Assembly (NCBI GenBank): GCA_047971485.1
Contig: JBKDZR010000015.1
Span: 1 to 41,050, forward strand
Direction of reading: 5' to 3'
Origin: JBKDZR01 sp047971485
Lineage (GTDB): Bacteria; Pseudomonadota; Alphaproteobacteria; Rhodobacterales; Rhodobacteraceae
Length of the DNA: 41,050 nt
The position numbers and the translations under genes are program-made. This document shows, piece by piece, positions 1 through 8,592 of this stretch (within the stretch, counting starts at the first letter, position 1; every line of letters begins with the position of its first letter). Under the pieces are notes generated by a model that saw nothing but the letters and a program-made list of their open reading frames with translations, had not been told where the DNA came from and made no database searches.

Positions 1-138
1 CCCCAGCCTGCCAAAGCGCCCACCCAGGGTCGGGCGCGGCCCTCAGCGCTTGGCAGCAAGGTGGCAGAGAACAATTTACCCCCTCGGTCTTGCCAAATTC
101 CTTTTTTCAGCAGCCTGTTAACCCACCCTCTTGCCCCC
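1..138. other. Window edge, no gene recognised
   Basis: These bases lie downstream of the mutY stop codon and run off the window. Short open frames cross them, but none shows a recognisable protein motif or a convincing ribosome binding site. The region presumably holds the mutY 3' end and the boundary with an unseen neighbour. I see no strong hairpin with a T-tract. Confidence 0.5.
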
Positions 139-1203
139 TCAGGCCCCGTCGAACCAGCCCACGGCCAGATCATGGGCCTTGCGCATCACCGTCGGCAGGG
201 CTGTGCGGTCGAAATCGGCCAGGGGATAAAAGATCCCCCGCCCGGGCTGTGCGCTCAGATCCGCCTCGGCCCCCATCAGGGTCAGGCGCAGATGGAAATG
301 GGTAAAGGTATGGCGGACCTCGCCGGGGATGGGCCGCCAGTTGGCCGCCATGGGCGGGGCCGGCGCGGGTGGGGCCTCGGACCAGTCGCTGCCCGGCCAG
401 CCCAGCATCCCCCCCAGCAATCCCTTCTCGGGACGTGTTTCCAGCAGCCAGGCGCCATCGGCACGGCGCAGCAGATAGAGCACACCCTGGCGCACCGGCT
501 TGGGCGCCTTGCGACTGCGGCGCGGCAACGCGGCCGCGATCCCGGCCTGGCGCGCCCGGCACGGCCCCACCAGCGGGCAGATCCCGCAGGCCGGGCGCTT
601 TGGCGTGCACACCGTCGCCCCCAGATCCATCAGCGCCTGGGCATAATCCCCCGGCCGGTCCTTCGGGGTCAGCGTCCCGGCCAGGTCCACCAGGTCCTTC
701 TTGGCCGCCGGCAAGGGGGTTTCCACGGCATGCAACCGGGCCATCACCCGTTCCACATTGCCATCCACCACCGTCTCGGGCCGGTCAAAGGCGATCGCGG
801 CGATCGCCGCCGCCGTATAAGGCCCGATCCCCGGCAAGGCCATCAGCCCCACATGCGTATCGGGAAACACACCCCCCAGATCCCCGGCCACGATCCGCGC
901 GCATTTCAGCAGGTTGCGCGCCCGGGCATAATAGCCCAGCCCCGCCCAGGCCGCCATGACCTCGGCATCCTCGGCCGCCGCCAGCGCACCCACATCCGGC
1001 CAGCGACCAGTGAACAGCGCAAAATAGTCGATCACGGCCGCAACGGTGGTCTGCTGCAACATGACCTCGGACAGCCACACGCGATAGGGATCCGGCCACT
1101 GGCCTGCCGCCCGATCCGCCGGCCCCACACGCCAGGGCAACACACGGGCATGGCCATCATACCAGGCCAGCATCATCGCGGCCGTTTCACGCAAGCTTGA
1201 CAC
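139..1203 (-). CDS. mutY: A/G-specific adenine glycosylase MutY
   Basis: Base-excision repair glycosylase that removes adenine mispaired with 8-oxoguanine. The 354-residue protein shows the whole family plan. The catalytic Glu is E46 in the LSEVMLQQT segment. The helix-hairpin-helix LPGIGPYTA lies at about 123-131 and is followed by the catalytic Asp D147 in VDGNVERV. An iron-sulfur loop has the C-x6-C-x2-C-x5-C pattern (C199, C206, C209, C215). The C-terminal third matches the NUDIX-like 8-oxoG recognition domain. The start is GTG (complement of 1201-1203), preceded by a good GAGAAGG ribosome site six bases away. It diverges from the DUF721 gene across about 70 bases, so the two promoters must share that space. 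Family assignment is secure. Confidence 0.96.
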   Translation of the reverse strand: MSSLRETAAMMLAWYDGHARVLPWRVGPADRAAGQWPDPYRVWLSEVMLQQTTVAAVIDYFALFTGRWPDVGALAAAEDAEVMAAWAGLGYYARARNLLKCARIVAGDLGGVFPDTHVGLMALPGIGPYTAAAIAAIAFDRPETVVDGNVERVMARLHAVETPLPAAKKDLVDLAGTLTPKDRPGDYAQALMDLGATVCTPKRPACGICPLVGPCRARQAGIAAALPRRSRKAPKPVRQGVLYLLRRADGAWLLETRPEKGLLGGMLGWPGSDWSEAPPAPAPPMAANWRPIPGEVRHTFTHFHLRLTLMGAEADLSAQPGRGIFYPLADFDRTALPTVMRKAHDLAVGWFDGA

Positions 1204-1276
1204 GTCTTACCTTCTCTGAGGACTGGTTATAAACCCGGCATCGGATAGGATGCGGGCACGACACGCAAGGGATGGC

Positions 1277-1804
1277 ATGGCCCAATACGCAAAAACGAAC
1301 AAGCCGGGACGCAAGCGCGGGCGCGGTTTTGCCAGCGCCGGCAAGCTGGTCCAGCCGCAGATCCGCAAGGTCGGCGAAAGCCGGGGCTTTGCCGCGGCCC
1401 GGCTGATGACCCACTGGGCCGAGGTGGTCGGTGCCGATATCGCCCGCCTGTGCCGCCCGGTAAAGGTGGGCTATGGCCGCGCCGGGCTGGGGGCGACCCT
1501 GACCATTCTGGCCCGCAGTGCCGCCGGCCCGATCCTGCAAGCCCAGCTGCCGATGATTCGCGACAAGGTGAACGCCTGCTATGGCTACAACGCCATTTCG
1601 CAGATCCGCATCACCCAAACCGCCGCCACCGGCTTTGCCGAGGCTCAGGCCGGCTATCAGGCCGCCCCCGCGCCGAAACCCGCCGTATCCGATCCCGCCA
1701 TCGCCAAGGCTGCCGAAGAGGCAGCCAGCAGCATCACAGATCCGGGATTGCGCGCCGCCCTGGCCGGGCTGGGGCGCCATATCCTGGCCGACAGACGCAA
1801 CTGA
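1277..1804 (+). CDS. DUF721 / DciA-like protein
   Basis: A basic N-terminus (KPGRKRGRGF) precedes a DUF721 core containing the typical pattern of a Trp-x-x-Val-Val-Gly segment (MTHWAEVVGADIARLCRPVKV) and a strand-helix LTILARSAAGPILQ. DUF721 includes DciA, the helicase-loader-like partner of DnaB in bacteria without DnaC. Whether this copy has that role is inference. The C-terminal ~60 residues are Ala-rich and look poorly ordered. An in-frame ATG at 1250 exists. I prefer the ATG at 1277 (175 residues), because an AAGGG ribosome site ends five bases before it while 1250 has no spaced site. It is followed nine bases later by the DsbA-like gene, which suggests co-transcription. Confidence 0.82.
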   Translation: MAQYAKTNKPGRKRGRGFASAGKLVQPQIRKVGESRGFAAARLMTHWAEVVGADIARLCRPVKVGYGRAGLGATLTILARSAAGPILQAQLPMIRDKVNACYGYNAISQIRITQTAATGFAEAQAGYQAAPAPKPAVSDPAIAKAAEEAASSITDPGLRAALAGLGRHILADRRN

Positions 1805-1813
1805 GGAGACATC

Positions 1814-2452
1814 ATGTTCCGCACATTGACCGCCACCAGCACTGCCCTGGGGCTTGCACTGCTGGCCCTTGCCGGTCCGGCGGCCGCACAGGACGCCACC
1901 CAAAGCACCCAGACCGCACCGGTCCCCACCATCCAGGAAATGGCCCTGGGTGCCGAAGACGCACCGGTGACCGTGGTCGAATATGCCTCGTTCACCTGCA
2001 ACCATTGCGCCGCGTTCCACGAAAACCAGTTCAAGGACATCAAGGAAAACTACATCGACACCGGCAAGGTGCGCATGATCTTCCGCGAGGTCTATTTCGA
2101 CCGTTACGGTCTGTGGGCCTCGATGGTTGCCCGTTGTGGCGGATCCGAGCGCTATTTCGGCATCTCCGACATGATCTTCGATCAGCAGCGCGACTGGATT
2201 TCGGGCGGCGATCCAACCGCAGCTGTCGAGGCCCTGCGCCGCATCGGCAAAACCGCCGGACTGACCGATGACGACCTGAACGCCTGTCTGGCCGATTCCG
2301 CCAAGGCCGAGGCCCTGGTCGCCTGGTACCAGACAAATGCCGAAACCGACGGGATCGATTCCACCCCGTCCTTCATCATCAACGGCACGCAATACGGCAA
2401 CATGTCCTATGCCGATTTCGCCAAAGTTCTGGACGAAAAACTGGGCGGCTGA
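1814..2452 (+). CDS. Periplasmic DsbA-family thiol-disulfide protein
   Basis: A 212-residue secreted thioredoxin-fold protein of the DsbA/BdbD-like group. The N-terminus is a signal peptide with a hydrophobic stretch ending AGPAAAQ, so cleavage is likely near residue 25. The redox motif is C62-N-H-C65 within FTCNHCAAFH, preceded by a VTVVEYASF strand. The cis-Pro loop is visible as TPSFIING near the C-terminus. A helical insertion lies between them, as expected in DsbA. It probably oxidises or isomerises disulfides in the periplasm. The direction of electron flow cannot be read from sequence. It follows the DUF721 gene in an apparent two-gene unit and its stop lies four bases from the stop of convergent lpxK. 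Confidence 0.9.
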   Translation: MFRTLTATSTALGLALLALAGPAAAQDATQSTQTAPVPTIQEMALGAEDAPVTVVEYASFTCNHCAAFHENQFKDIKENYIDTGKVRMIFREVYFDRYGLWASMVARCGGSERYFGISDMIFDQQRDWISGGDPTAAVEALRRIGKTAGLTDDDLNACLADSAKAEALVAWYQTNAETDGIDSTPSFIINGTQYGNMSYADFAKVLDEKLGG

Positions 2453-2456
2453 TCCC

Positions 2457-3455
2457 TCAGACCGACAGAACCCGATCAAGGGCGGCGGTCAGCAGATCGC
2501 CGCCGTCTGCCACCTCCAGACGCACCGGCACGGTCAGCACCCGCAACCGCCAGTCCGAGGGCAAGCGCACCGCGTCCTTTTCGGTGGTCACCAGTTGCAG
2601 GCCGCGCGCTGCGGCCTCGGCCTCCATCCGGGTCAGCAGCGCAGGGCTGAGCGGCTGGTGATCCGACAGGGCAACGGTACGCTCGGGCACCGCACCCAGA
2701 TCGCGCAGGGTGGCAAAGAATTTCTCCGGCCGGCCAATCCCGGCAAAGGCCAGCACCCGCAGCCCCTGCCAGTCCATCCCGGTCTGTAACGGCGCCAGCC
2801 GCGCGCCCACCAGAGGACAAGGCAAGCGCGCACCCCACCGGGCGTGAAAGGCGGCACGATCCGCCCGGGACCCGATCGACAGAACCAACCCGGCCCGGGC
2901 CAGTCCGGCGGCCACCGGTTCGCGCAAGGGGCCGGCCGGCAGGACCCGGCCATTGCCGAACCCGGTCGCCGCATCGACGGTAACGATGGACAGGTCCTTG
3001 ACCACCGCCGGGTTCTGGAACCCGTCATCCAGGATCAGCACATCCGCCCCAGCCTCTTCCGCCGCACGGGCCCCGGCGGCCCGGTCTCGGGCCACATGCA
3101 CCGGGGCAAAGGCCGCCAGCAACAGCGGTTCATCGCCCACATCCGCCGCGTCATGCCGGGCGGGATCCACCGCTACCGGCCCGGCCAGCCGCCCGCCATA
3201 GCCACGCGAGACGATCGCCGGCCGGCGCCCGCGATCCGCCAGGGCCATGGCTAGCGCAATCGCCGTCGGTGTCTTGCCCGTACCCCCGACATTAAGGTTA
3301 CCGACACAGATCACCGGAACACCCGGCCGCCAGCCCGCGCCGCGCCGCAGCCGCCGCGCCGTCGCCCGGGCATAAAGCGCACCCAGAGGGGCCAACACAT
3401 GTGCCGCCCAGCCGGGCCTGTCGGGCGAGCGGGCCCAGAAGGCCGGGGCCCGCAT
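2457..3455 (-). CDS. lpxK: Tetraacyldisaccharide 4'-kinase LpxK
   Basis: Kinase that phosphorylates the 4' position of the lipid A disaccharide precursor at the inner membrane. The 332-residue length is normal for the family. The N-terminal helix carries the typical PxFW-like start (APAFWARS). The P-loop GNLNVGGTGKT spans residues 52-62. It is followed by VSRGYGGR and the DDGFQN motif of the active site. The ATG overlaps the waaA stop codon (ATGA at 3452-3455 on the complement), so the two genes are translationally coupled. It is the last gene of the pmbA-cysQ-waaA-lpxK run. Confidence 0.96.
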   Translation of the reverse strand: MRAPAFWARSPDRPGWAAHVLAPLGALYARATARRLRRGAGWRPGVPVICVGNLNVGGTGKTPTAIALAMALADRGRRPAIVSRGYGGRLAGPVAVDPARHDAADVGDEPLLLAAFAPVHVARDRAAGARAAEEAGADVLILDDGFQNPAVVKDLSIVTVDAATGFGNGRVLPAGPLREPVAAGLARAGLVLSIGSRADRAAFHARWGARLPCPLVGARLAPLQTGMDWQGLRVLAFAGIGRPEKFFATLRDLGAVPERTVALSDHQPLSPALLTRMEAEAAARGLQLVTTEKDAVRLPSDWRLRVLTVPVRLEVADGGDLLTAALDRVLSV

Positions 3456-4783
3456 CAGCCTCCTGCCCCCTGGCCAGGATCGGGATCGGGATCGGGATCG
3501 GCGCCAAGCCCGGGCAGCCGGGTGCGCAAGGCCGCCAGCGCCCGATCCGTCACATCCGCGCCCTCGGAACTGATCTCCCAGGCGGCCAGCGCCATGGGCG
3601 CCGAGATATCAGGGCGGATCACCCGATCCAGCGCATCGGGCAGATCCTCTGACCGGGCCACCGCGCGCGCGCCACCGGCCGCATCCAGCCGGCTGTAGAT
3701 ATCCTCGAAATTATCGACATGGGGACCATGCAGGATGGCCGATCCCAGTGCCGCCGGTTCAAACGGGTTATGGCCCCCGACATCAACCAGTGACCCGCCG
3801 ACAAAGCTGACCGGGGCAAGACGATACCACAGCCCCATCTCGCCCATCGTATCGGCCAGCAGAACCTGGGTACCGGCATCCGGATCCTGTTGACGGGACC
3901 GGCGCGCATGAGTCACCCCTGCCTCTGTCAGCAGATCCGACACCGCATCCCCCCGTGCCGGATGACGCGGGGCCAGGATCATCATCAGGCGCGGCATCGA
4001 CCGGCTGATCTGCATATGCGCGGCGATCATCATCTCATCCTCGCCGGGATGGGTCGACGCCGCCAGCCACACCAGCCGGCCCTGCAACAGCCGGGTCAGG
4101 CGGCTGCGCTCGGCCTCATCGCAGGCCAGGGGCGGGCTGCCCTCTTTCAGAGATCCAGTCACTTGCAGCCGGTCCCCCGGCACACCGAACCGCGCCAAAG
4201 CCGCCGCCGTGCGCTGGTCCTGCGCCTGCACCAGATCGAAGCAGGACAGAATGGTCCGCGCCGCCCGAGGCGCCCATTGCCAGCGCTTGATGCTGCGATC
4301 AGACAAGCGCGCGTTCAGCATCACCAGCGGGATCCCCGCGGCCCGGGTGTCCAGGATCAGGTTGGGCCAAAGTTCGCTTTCCGTCCACACCGCCAGATCC
4401 GGACGCCAATGGGCCAGAAAGCCACGGACATAGGGCTGCAAATCCAGCGGAACAAACTGATGCAAGCAACGTTCCGGCATCCGCGCCGCCAGGATCTCGG
4501 AGGAGGTGACGGTGCCGGTGGTGATCAGACAGGTCAGCGCCGGGTCCTCTTCCAGCAGCAGACGGATCAGTTCCAGCAGCGCCAGACTTTCCCCGACACT
4601 GGCCGCATGGAACCAGATCAGCGGCCCTTCGGGACGCGACACCGAGGCCCGGCCCATGCGTTCCTCCAGCCGCCCGGAATGTTCCTTGCCCTCGGCCAGC
4701 CGCCGCGCCAACTTGCGTCGGGCCCAGGCATCCCCACCCGCCGTAACCAGCCGATAGGCCGCCAGAACAGAAGACCAGGCCAT
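3455..4783 (-). CDS. waaA: Kdo transferase WaaA
   Basis: Transfers 3-deoxy-D-manno-octulosonate to lipid A precursor, the step that begins the LPS inner core. The GT30 landmarks are all present: FHAASVGESLAL with the catalytic Glu, DLAVWTESELWPN, GSLKEGSPP, THPGEDE and GGSLVDVGGHNPFEPAA. I place the start at the ATG at 4783 (MAWSSVLAAYRLVT, 442 residues), four bases after the cysQ stop. A longer frame starts at 4909 inside cysQ, but its extra 42 residues look like cysQ antiframe. The C-terminal tail ends in a run of Asp-Pro encoded by four copies of a hexanucleotide (3478-3501), beyond the conserved fold. Its stop overlaps the lpxK start. Confidence 0.94.
   Translation of the reverse strand: MAWSSVLAAYRLVTAGGDAWARRKLARRLAEGKEHSGRLEERMGRASVSRPEGPLIWFHAASVGESLALLELIRLLLEEDPALTCLITTGTVTSSEILAARMPERCLHQFVPLDLQPYVRGFLAHWRPDLAVWTESELWPNLILDTRAAGIPLVMLNARLSDRSIKRWQWAPRAARTILSCFDLVQAQDQRTAAALARFGVPGDRLQVTGSLKEGSPPLACDEAERSRLTRLLQGRLVWLAASTHPGEDEMMIAAHMQISRSMPRLMMILAPRHPARGDAVSDLLTEAGVTHARRSRQQDPDAGTQVLLADTMGEMGLWYRLAPVSFVGGSLVDVGGHNPFEPAALGSAILHGPHVDNFEDIYSRLDAAGGARAVARSEDLPDALDRVIRPDISAPMALAAWEISSEGADVTDRALAALRTRLPGLGADPDPDPDPGQGAGG
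3478..3501. repeat. Four tandem copies of GATCGG
   Basis: Perfect hexanucleotide tandem repeat inside the 3' end of waaA. On the coding strand it reads CCGATC repeats and gives alternating Asp and Pro. Because the unit is six bases, copy-number change would add or remove two residues without a frameshift. Confidence 0.9.
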
Positions 4784-4787
4784 GGCC

Positions 4788-5594
4788 TCAGCCCACCCCG
4801 GGCCCACTGCGCCGGACCAGAAGCTCGGCGTGCAGAGGCGCGCTGGCCGCCAACACACCCGGCGCCCGGGGCCGGGCCGCGTTAAAGCGCAGCGCATGAC
4901 CATCGGCATCGGTGATCACATGGCCGGCCTCGGCGATCATCAGTGCCCCGGCGGCCAGATCCCATTCCCAGATCCCGGATGGCGCGAAAAGGGCATCGAA
5001 GCCGCCACCGGCCAGACAGGCCAGGCGATAAGCCATGGGACTGCGGGTAACCGGATCCATCGCCGGCACGCCCCCGGGCCAGTGCCGATCCTCCAGCGCC
5101 GAACGCCGGGTCAGCATCGTGCCCCCCGCGCTGTTCCCCCGGCCCGAGGCCACCAGCCGCGCCCCGTTCAGATGGGCCCCATGCCCGCGCGCAGCGGTAT
5201 ACACCTCGGCGCGGCGGGGCAGATGCACCACCGCCGCCGTCACCTCGCCCCCGCGGGCCACCGCCAGGCTATGGCCCCAGACGGTCCCCCCGGCAATGAA
5301 ATCGCGGGTGCCATCAATGGGATCGACAATGAACACCTGGTCCCTGTCCAGCCGTGCCGGACTGTCGGGGGTTTCCTCGCTCAGCCAGCCATAGCCCGGG
5401 CGCGCCGCCAACAGCCGCTCGCGCAGCATGGCATCGACAGCCAGATCCGCCTCGGTCACCGGGCTTTGATCAGCCTCTTTGTGCCAGGTCTTGGGGTTGC
5501 GCCCGTGAAAGCCCAGCGCCAGATCGGCAGCAGCGCGGGCGGCCTGAACCAGCAGGGCCAGATCGGCGGCAGCCTGGGGATCACCGGCCGGCAA
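4788..5594 (-). CDS. cysQ: Inositol-monophosphatase-family phosphatase, CysQ-like
   Basis: Mg-dependent phosphatase of the inositol monophosphatase superfamily, best matched to CysQ, the 3'(2'),5'-bisphosphate nucleotidase that removes PAP during sulfate assimilation. Metal ligands are visible: E73 in WLSEET, D91 and D94 in DPIDGTRDF, and the Asp of WEWDLAAG near residue 211. The only usable start in frame is TTG (complement of 5592-5594), because a stop codon lies two codons upstream. A GGAG ribosome site lies seven bases before this TTG, inside the end of pmbA, and the genes overlap by 14 bases. It sits between pmbA and waaA in one operon. Other IMPase-family substrates are possible, so the CysQ name is likely but not proven. 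Confidence 0.86.
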   Translation of the reverse strand: MPAGDPQAAADLALLVQAARAAADLALGFHGRNPKTWHKEADQSPVTEADLAVDAMLRERLLAARPGYGWLSEETPDSPARLDRDQVFIVDPIDGTRDFIAGGTVWGHSLAVARGGEVTAAVVHLPRRAEVYTAARGHGAHLNGARLVASGRGNSAGGTMLTRRSALEDRHWPGGVPAMDPVTRSPMAYRLACLAGGGFDALFAPSGIWEWDLAAGALMIAEAGHVITDADGHALRFNAARPRAPGVLAASAPLHAELLVRRSGPGVG

Positions 5595-6930
5595 CGGTCA
5601 TCTCCGGCACAAGGATCGAGGGCACCACATGGGCCAGATGGCCCCGGGCGTCATTGGCCGGACGGATCGAACGCAGCATGGTGCGCAGATTGCCGGCAAT
5701 GGTGAACTCGCTGATCGCATGGGTCTTTTCACCCCCCTCGATCCAGATCCCGCCGCCACCGGCCGAATAGTCACCCGTGGTCGGGTTGATCGTCGGTTTG
5801 AACAGCGAGGTCACCAGCACCCCACACCCCATTTCCCGCATCAGATCGGCAGGGCTGGCTGTGCCCTGGGTCAGGGCAATATTGTGATTGCCCGGGCTGG
5901 GCGGGGCCGAGGCGCCGCGCATCGCATTGGCCGTGGACGGCAGCCCCAGCTTGCGCCCCGTGGCCAGATCCAGCGTCCAGCCGCGCAGGATACCGTTCTC
6001 GACAATCGCCCGGCGGCCAGTGGCCAGACCCTCGCCATCGAAGGGCCGCGATCCGGCGGCACGCGGGCGCAGGGGGTCTTCGATCAGGTCGATCCCGTCA
6101 GGCAGAACGGCCGTCTCCATCCCGTCCAGCAGCCACGAGGCCCCCCGCGCGATCGCCGTTCCGTTCACCGCGCCCAGCAGATGCCCGATCAGCCCGGCGG
6201 CGATGCGTTCATCGAACAGCACCGGAAAGCGGCCTGTCTCTGGCTGGCGCGGATTGGCCCGTTCCAGAGTACGCAGGGCAGCAATGCGCCCGATCTGGTC
6301 CGGGGGCAGAAGATCGGCGCGGTGCAAACGCATGTCACCGAAAGAGCTGCGCTCCATCCCCGTGCCTTCGCCGGTGATCGCCACACAGCTGAGGCCATGA
6401 CTGGTGCGCGCATATCCCCCCGAAAACCCGGCGCTGCTGGCCAGATGGATAGCCCGGCGGCCGAAACCGGCACTGGCGGATTCGACCTGGGCAATGCCGT
6501 CATGGGCCAGGGCGGCGGCCTCGGCCGTCAGGGCGGCGGCCTGAAGGACATCAGGTGCGGGTTCGGGTTCGGGATCCAGCAGATCCAGCGCCGCCACATC
6601 CCAGGCCCCGGCCAATTGCGCGGGATCTGCCAGGCCGCAGGTGGGATCCTCGGGGGCCTCGCCGGCCATGGCCACGGCACGTTCGGCCATCTCGCGGAGT
6701 GTGGCGGGCTTGGTATCGGAGGCTGAGACACAGGCCTGCCGGCGCCCCTGGATCACCCGCAGCCCGATCTCGGTGCCCTCGGAACGTTCAGCCTGCTCCA
6801 GCGCGGCCCTGCGCACCCCGATGGACAGCGAAATACCGTGAAGCGCCACCGCATCGGCGGCCTCGGCCCCGGCAGCGCGGGCGGCGGACAAAAGCGCGCC
6901 GGTCAGGTCGGAAAGGCTGGTATCGGTCAT
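5581..6930 (-). CDS. pmbA: TldD/PmbA-family metalloprotease component
   Basis: A 449-residue member of the TldD/PmbA (TldD/TldE) family. PmbA (TldE) pairs with TldD to form a heterodimeric protease known for microcin processing and CcdA degradation, and TldD carries the HExxxH zinc site. This protein lacks HExxxH and matches the PmbA side: N-terminal domain with IGVRRAALEQAERSE, central PVLFDERIAAGLIGHLLGAVNG, and C-terminal TSLFKPTINPTTGDYSAGGGGIWIEGGE. Length is that of E. coli PmbA. It heads the operon pmbA > cysQ > waaA > lpxK. The partner tldD is not in this window. Confidence 0.93.
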   Translation of the reverse strand: MTDTSLSDLTGALLSAARAAGAEAADAVALHGISLSIGVRRAALEQAERSEGTEIGLRVIQGRRQACVSASDTKPATLREMAERAVAMAGEAPEDPTCGLADPAQLAGAWDVAALDLLDPEPEPAPDVLQAAALTAEAAALAHDGIAQVESASAGFGRRAIHLASSAGFSGGYARTSHGLSCVAITGEGTGMERSSFGDMRLHRADLLPPDQIGRIAALRTLERANPRQPETGRFPVLFDERIAAGLIGHLLGAVNGTAIARGASWLLDGMETAVLPDGIDLIEDPLRPRAAGSRPFDGEGLATGRRAIVENGILRGWTLDLATGRKLGLPSTANAMRGASAPPSPGNHNIALTQGTASPADLMREMGCGVLVTSLFKPTINPTTGDYSAGGGGIWIEGGEKTHAISEFTIAGNLRTMLRSIRPANDARGHLAHVVPSILVPEMTVAGR

Positions 6931-7276
6931 GGATGGGTCCGCTTGGGCCAGGGTCTTTCCGGACCTAACCCGACCGGGGGCCTACGGCAAGCGCCCGCGC
7001 ACGCCCCCCCCGGCCCGGCGGCGCCAAAAGGCAGGCCTGATCAGGGGAACATGCCCTGTGAACGCCCTGGACCAGCACAGGGCGGGAAGATGCCCAAAGG
7101 GACGTCACAGGCATGGCAAGTGGCCGACACAATGGCGACACCCGGCGATCACGCGCCCCTTGCCACGATAAACCGTGCTGGCCTGGGGACAGATCCCAAT
7201 CCCCCGCGCGCGCCCCGTGGATGTTCCCCGGACAGGATGCTAAACCCGCGTCACATCACGAAACCGGGAACCACCG
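6931..7276. other. Intergenic region pmbA / yaiI
   Basis: About 345 bases between divergent pmbA and yaiI. Overlapping open frames exist but look like compositional noise. The region carries an 8-bp perfect inverted repeat (7053-7083) and must hold promoters for both genes. I see no tRNA or other RNA gene. A GGGAA stretch shortly before 7277 may serve as the yaiI ribosome site. Confidence 0.5.
7053..7083. repeat. Inverted repeat GCCCTGTG / CACAGGGC
   Basis: Perfect 8-bp arms at 7053-7060 and 7076-7083 separated by 15 bases, in the pmbA-yaiI intergenic region. It could form an RNA hairpin in either transcript or be a protein site. No T-tract follows. Confidence 0.5.
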
Positions 7277-7723
7277 ATGGCAACCCTCTATATCGACGCT
7301 GACGCCTGCCCGGTGAAATCCGAGGCCGAACGTGTCGCCACACGTCTCGGCATTCCCATGGTGCTGGTCTGCAATGGTGGCCTGCGCCCGCCGCAAAACC
7401 CGCTGGTCTCGCTGATCATCGTCGAGCAAGGCCCCGATGTCGCCGATCTGTGGATCGCAGAACACTGCGGGCCCGGCGATGTGGTTGTGACCGCAGATAT
7501 CCCCCTGGCCGATCGCTGCCTGAAGGCCGGCGCGCAGGTCATCCAGCCCAATGGCGAGGCCCTGACCCCCGCCAATATCGGCCCGCGCCTGGCAACACGC
7601 GACCTGATGCAGGACATCCGCGCCGCCGATCCGTTCCATCGTGGCGGCGGCCCGGGCTTTTCCAAGGCCGATCGGTCACGCTTTTTGCAGGCCCTGGACA
7701 GGGCGCTGAGGGCAATCGGTTAA
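7277..7723 (+). CDS. yaiI: YaiI/YqxD (DUF188) family protein
   Basis: A 148-residue protein of the YaiI/YqxD family (UPF0178), a PIN-like fold of uncertain biochemical role. Family hallmarks are the opening LYIDADACPVK, the central VVTADIPLADRCLKAGA with conserved acidic residues, and the C-terminal GPGFSKADRSRFLQALD. The start is the ATG at 7277. The stop codon shares bases with the stop of the TetR gene on the other strand (TTAA at 7720-7723), a tail-to-tail overlap. No operon partner is evident. Confidence 0.93.
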   Translation: MATLYIDADACPVKSEAERVATRLGIPMVLVCNGGLRPPQNPLVSLIIVEQGPDVADLWIAEHCGPGDVVVTADIPLADRCLKAGAQVIQPNGEALTPANIGPRLATRDLMQDIRAADPFHRGGGPGFSKADRSRFLQALDRALRAIG

Positions 7724-8430
7724 CCGCCCACCGTCAGATAGGTCAGAACCGCATCGGTGACGATGTCGCGATGCCGGGCCAACCAGTCCCCGGCCCCCAG
7801 ATCCTGCCGCAGCATCACCGACAGGGTGCTGCGCTGTGAATGCGGCACGATGCACAAGGCCAGGATCATGACATACAGATGGATCGGGTCGATATTCGGC
7901 TTGAACACCCCGCTTTCATGACCACGGGCCAGCAGGTCGGCCAGGGCGTCGATCAGCGATGTGGTGGATTCCGCCACTTTCGGCAGATCGCGGATGAACC
8001 CGCCCCCCAGGACGTTTTCATTGCGAATGATGGCAACGAATTCTGGATCCTCCTGCATGTAATCGAAGGTAAAGGTAATCAGCCGGCGCACCCCCGCCTC
8101 GGGCGTCATGCGGGTCAGATCCAGCCGTCGCTCGCGTTCGCGGATCCGGGCATAGGTATCGACCAGCACGGCACGATAAAGATCGTCCTTCTTGCCGAAA
8201 TAGCGATAGATCATCTGGACATTGGCCTGCGACTTGCGGGCGATACTGTCCACCCGCGCGCCGGTGAACCCGAAGGCGGCAAAATCGGCCCGGGCGGCAT
8301 CGAGGATCCTTTGGCGGGTGGCGGCGGCATCCCGTTTCCGAGGGGGGGCTGGCTTTTCGATTTTGTTCAATCGCTCAGTTCCGTCGCATTTTTGCATAAA
8401 AAACATGCTAAACGCACAATAGTTAATCAT
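7720..8430 (-). CDS. TetR-family transcriptional regulator
   Basis: TetR/AcrR regulator. The N-terminal DNA-binding domain is clear: RQRILDAARADFAAFGFTGARVDSIARKSQANVQMIYRYFGKKDDLY. The all-helical ligand/dimer domain follows to the end (VLTYLTVGG). The longest frame is 236 residues, but its first ~20 residues are encoded by AT-rich DNA unlike the rest. True initiation may be downstream, at the ATG at 8397 or the TTG at 8370, and no start has a strong ribosome site. It is divergent from the ABC-transporter operon, and the 18-bp repeat at 8508-8525 is a natural candidate operator. The same repeat precedes the TRAP operon, so I infer it represses both. The effector is unknown. Confidence 0.9.
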   Translation of the reverse strand: MINYCAFSMFFMQKCDGTERLNKIEKPAPPRKRDAAATRQRILDAARADFAAFGFTGARVDSIARKSQANVQMIYRYFGKKDDLYRAVLVDTYARIRERERRLDLTRMTPEAGVRRLITFTFDYMQEDPEFVAIIRNENVLGGGFIRDLPKVAESTTSLIDALADLLARGHESGVFKPNIDPIHLYVMILALCIVPHSQRSTLSVMLRQDLGAGDWLARHRDIVTDAVLTYLTVGG

Positions 8431-8507
8431 ATTTTTGCGGAAAAGACCGGTTTTCCCGCTTTTCCCTGCCTTCCGAAGCTAAGGAGCAAAGCCACGCCGT
8501 TGCAATA

Positions 8508-8525
8508 TGTAAGTGGACACTTGCA
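8508..8525. promoter_or_regulatory. Candidate TetR operator upstream of the ABC operon
   Basis: The 18 bases TGTAAGTGGACACTTGCA form an inverted repeat with one mismatched pair, and the flanking A (8507) and T (8526) extend the symmetry. A weak promoter can be drawn around it: TTGCAA at 8500-8505 and CATCAT at 8524-8529 with an 18-base spacer. A bound repressor would then sit between the -35 and -10 elements. The sequence nearly repeats at 15794-15811. Binding by the divergent TetR protein is inferred. Confidence 0.7.
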
Positions 8526-8592
8526 TCATCGCCGCAGCGCCACAGAGACAATCAAACCCGGCGCACTTTCATTCCAACGGGAAGATCATCGC

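Noticed and set aside
61..1200. 379-codon open frame antisense to mutY
   Set aside because: It lies entirely opposite a gene with all MutY motifs; its product is Arg/Pro/His/Gly-rich without a domain, as expected from antisense of high-GC coding DNA.
7840..8592. N-terminal extension of the ABC binding protein
   Set aside because: The extension is antisense to tetR and would put the clear signal peptide in the middle of the protein.
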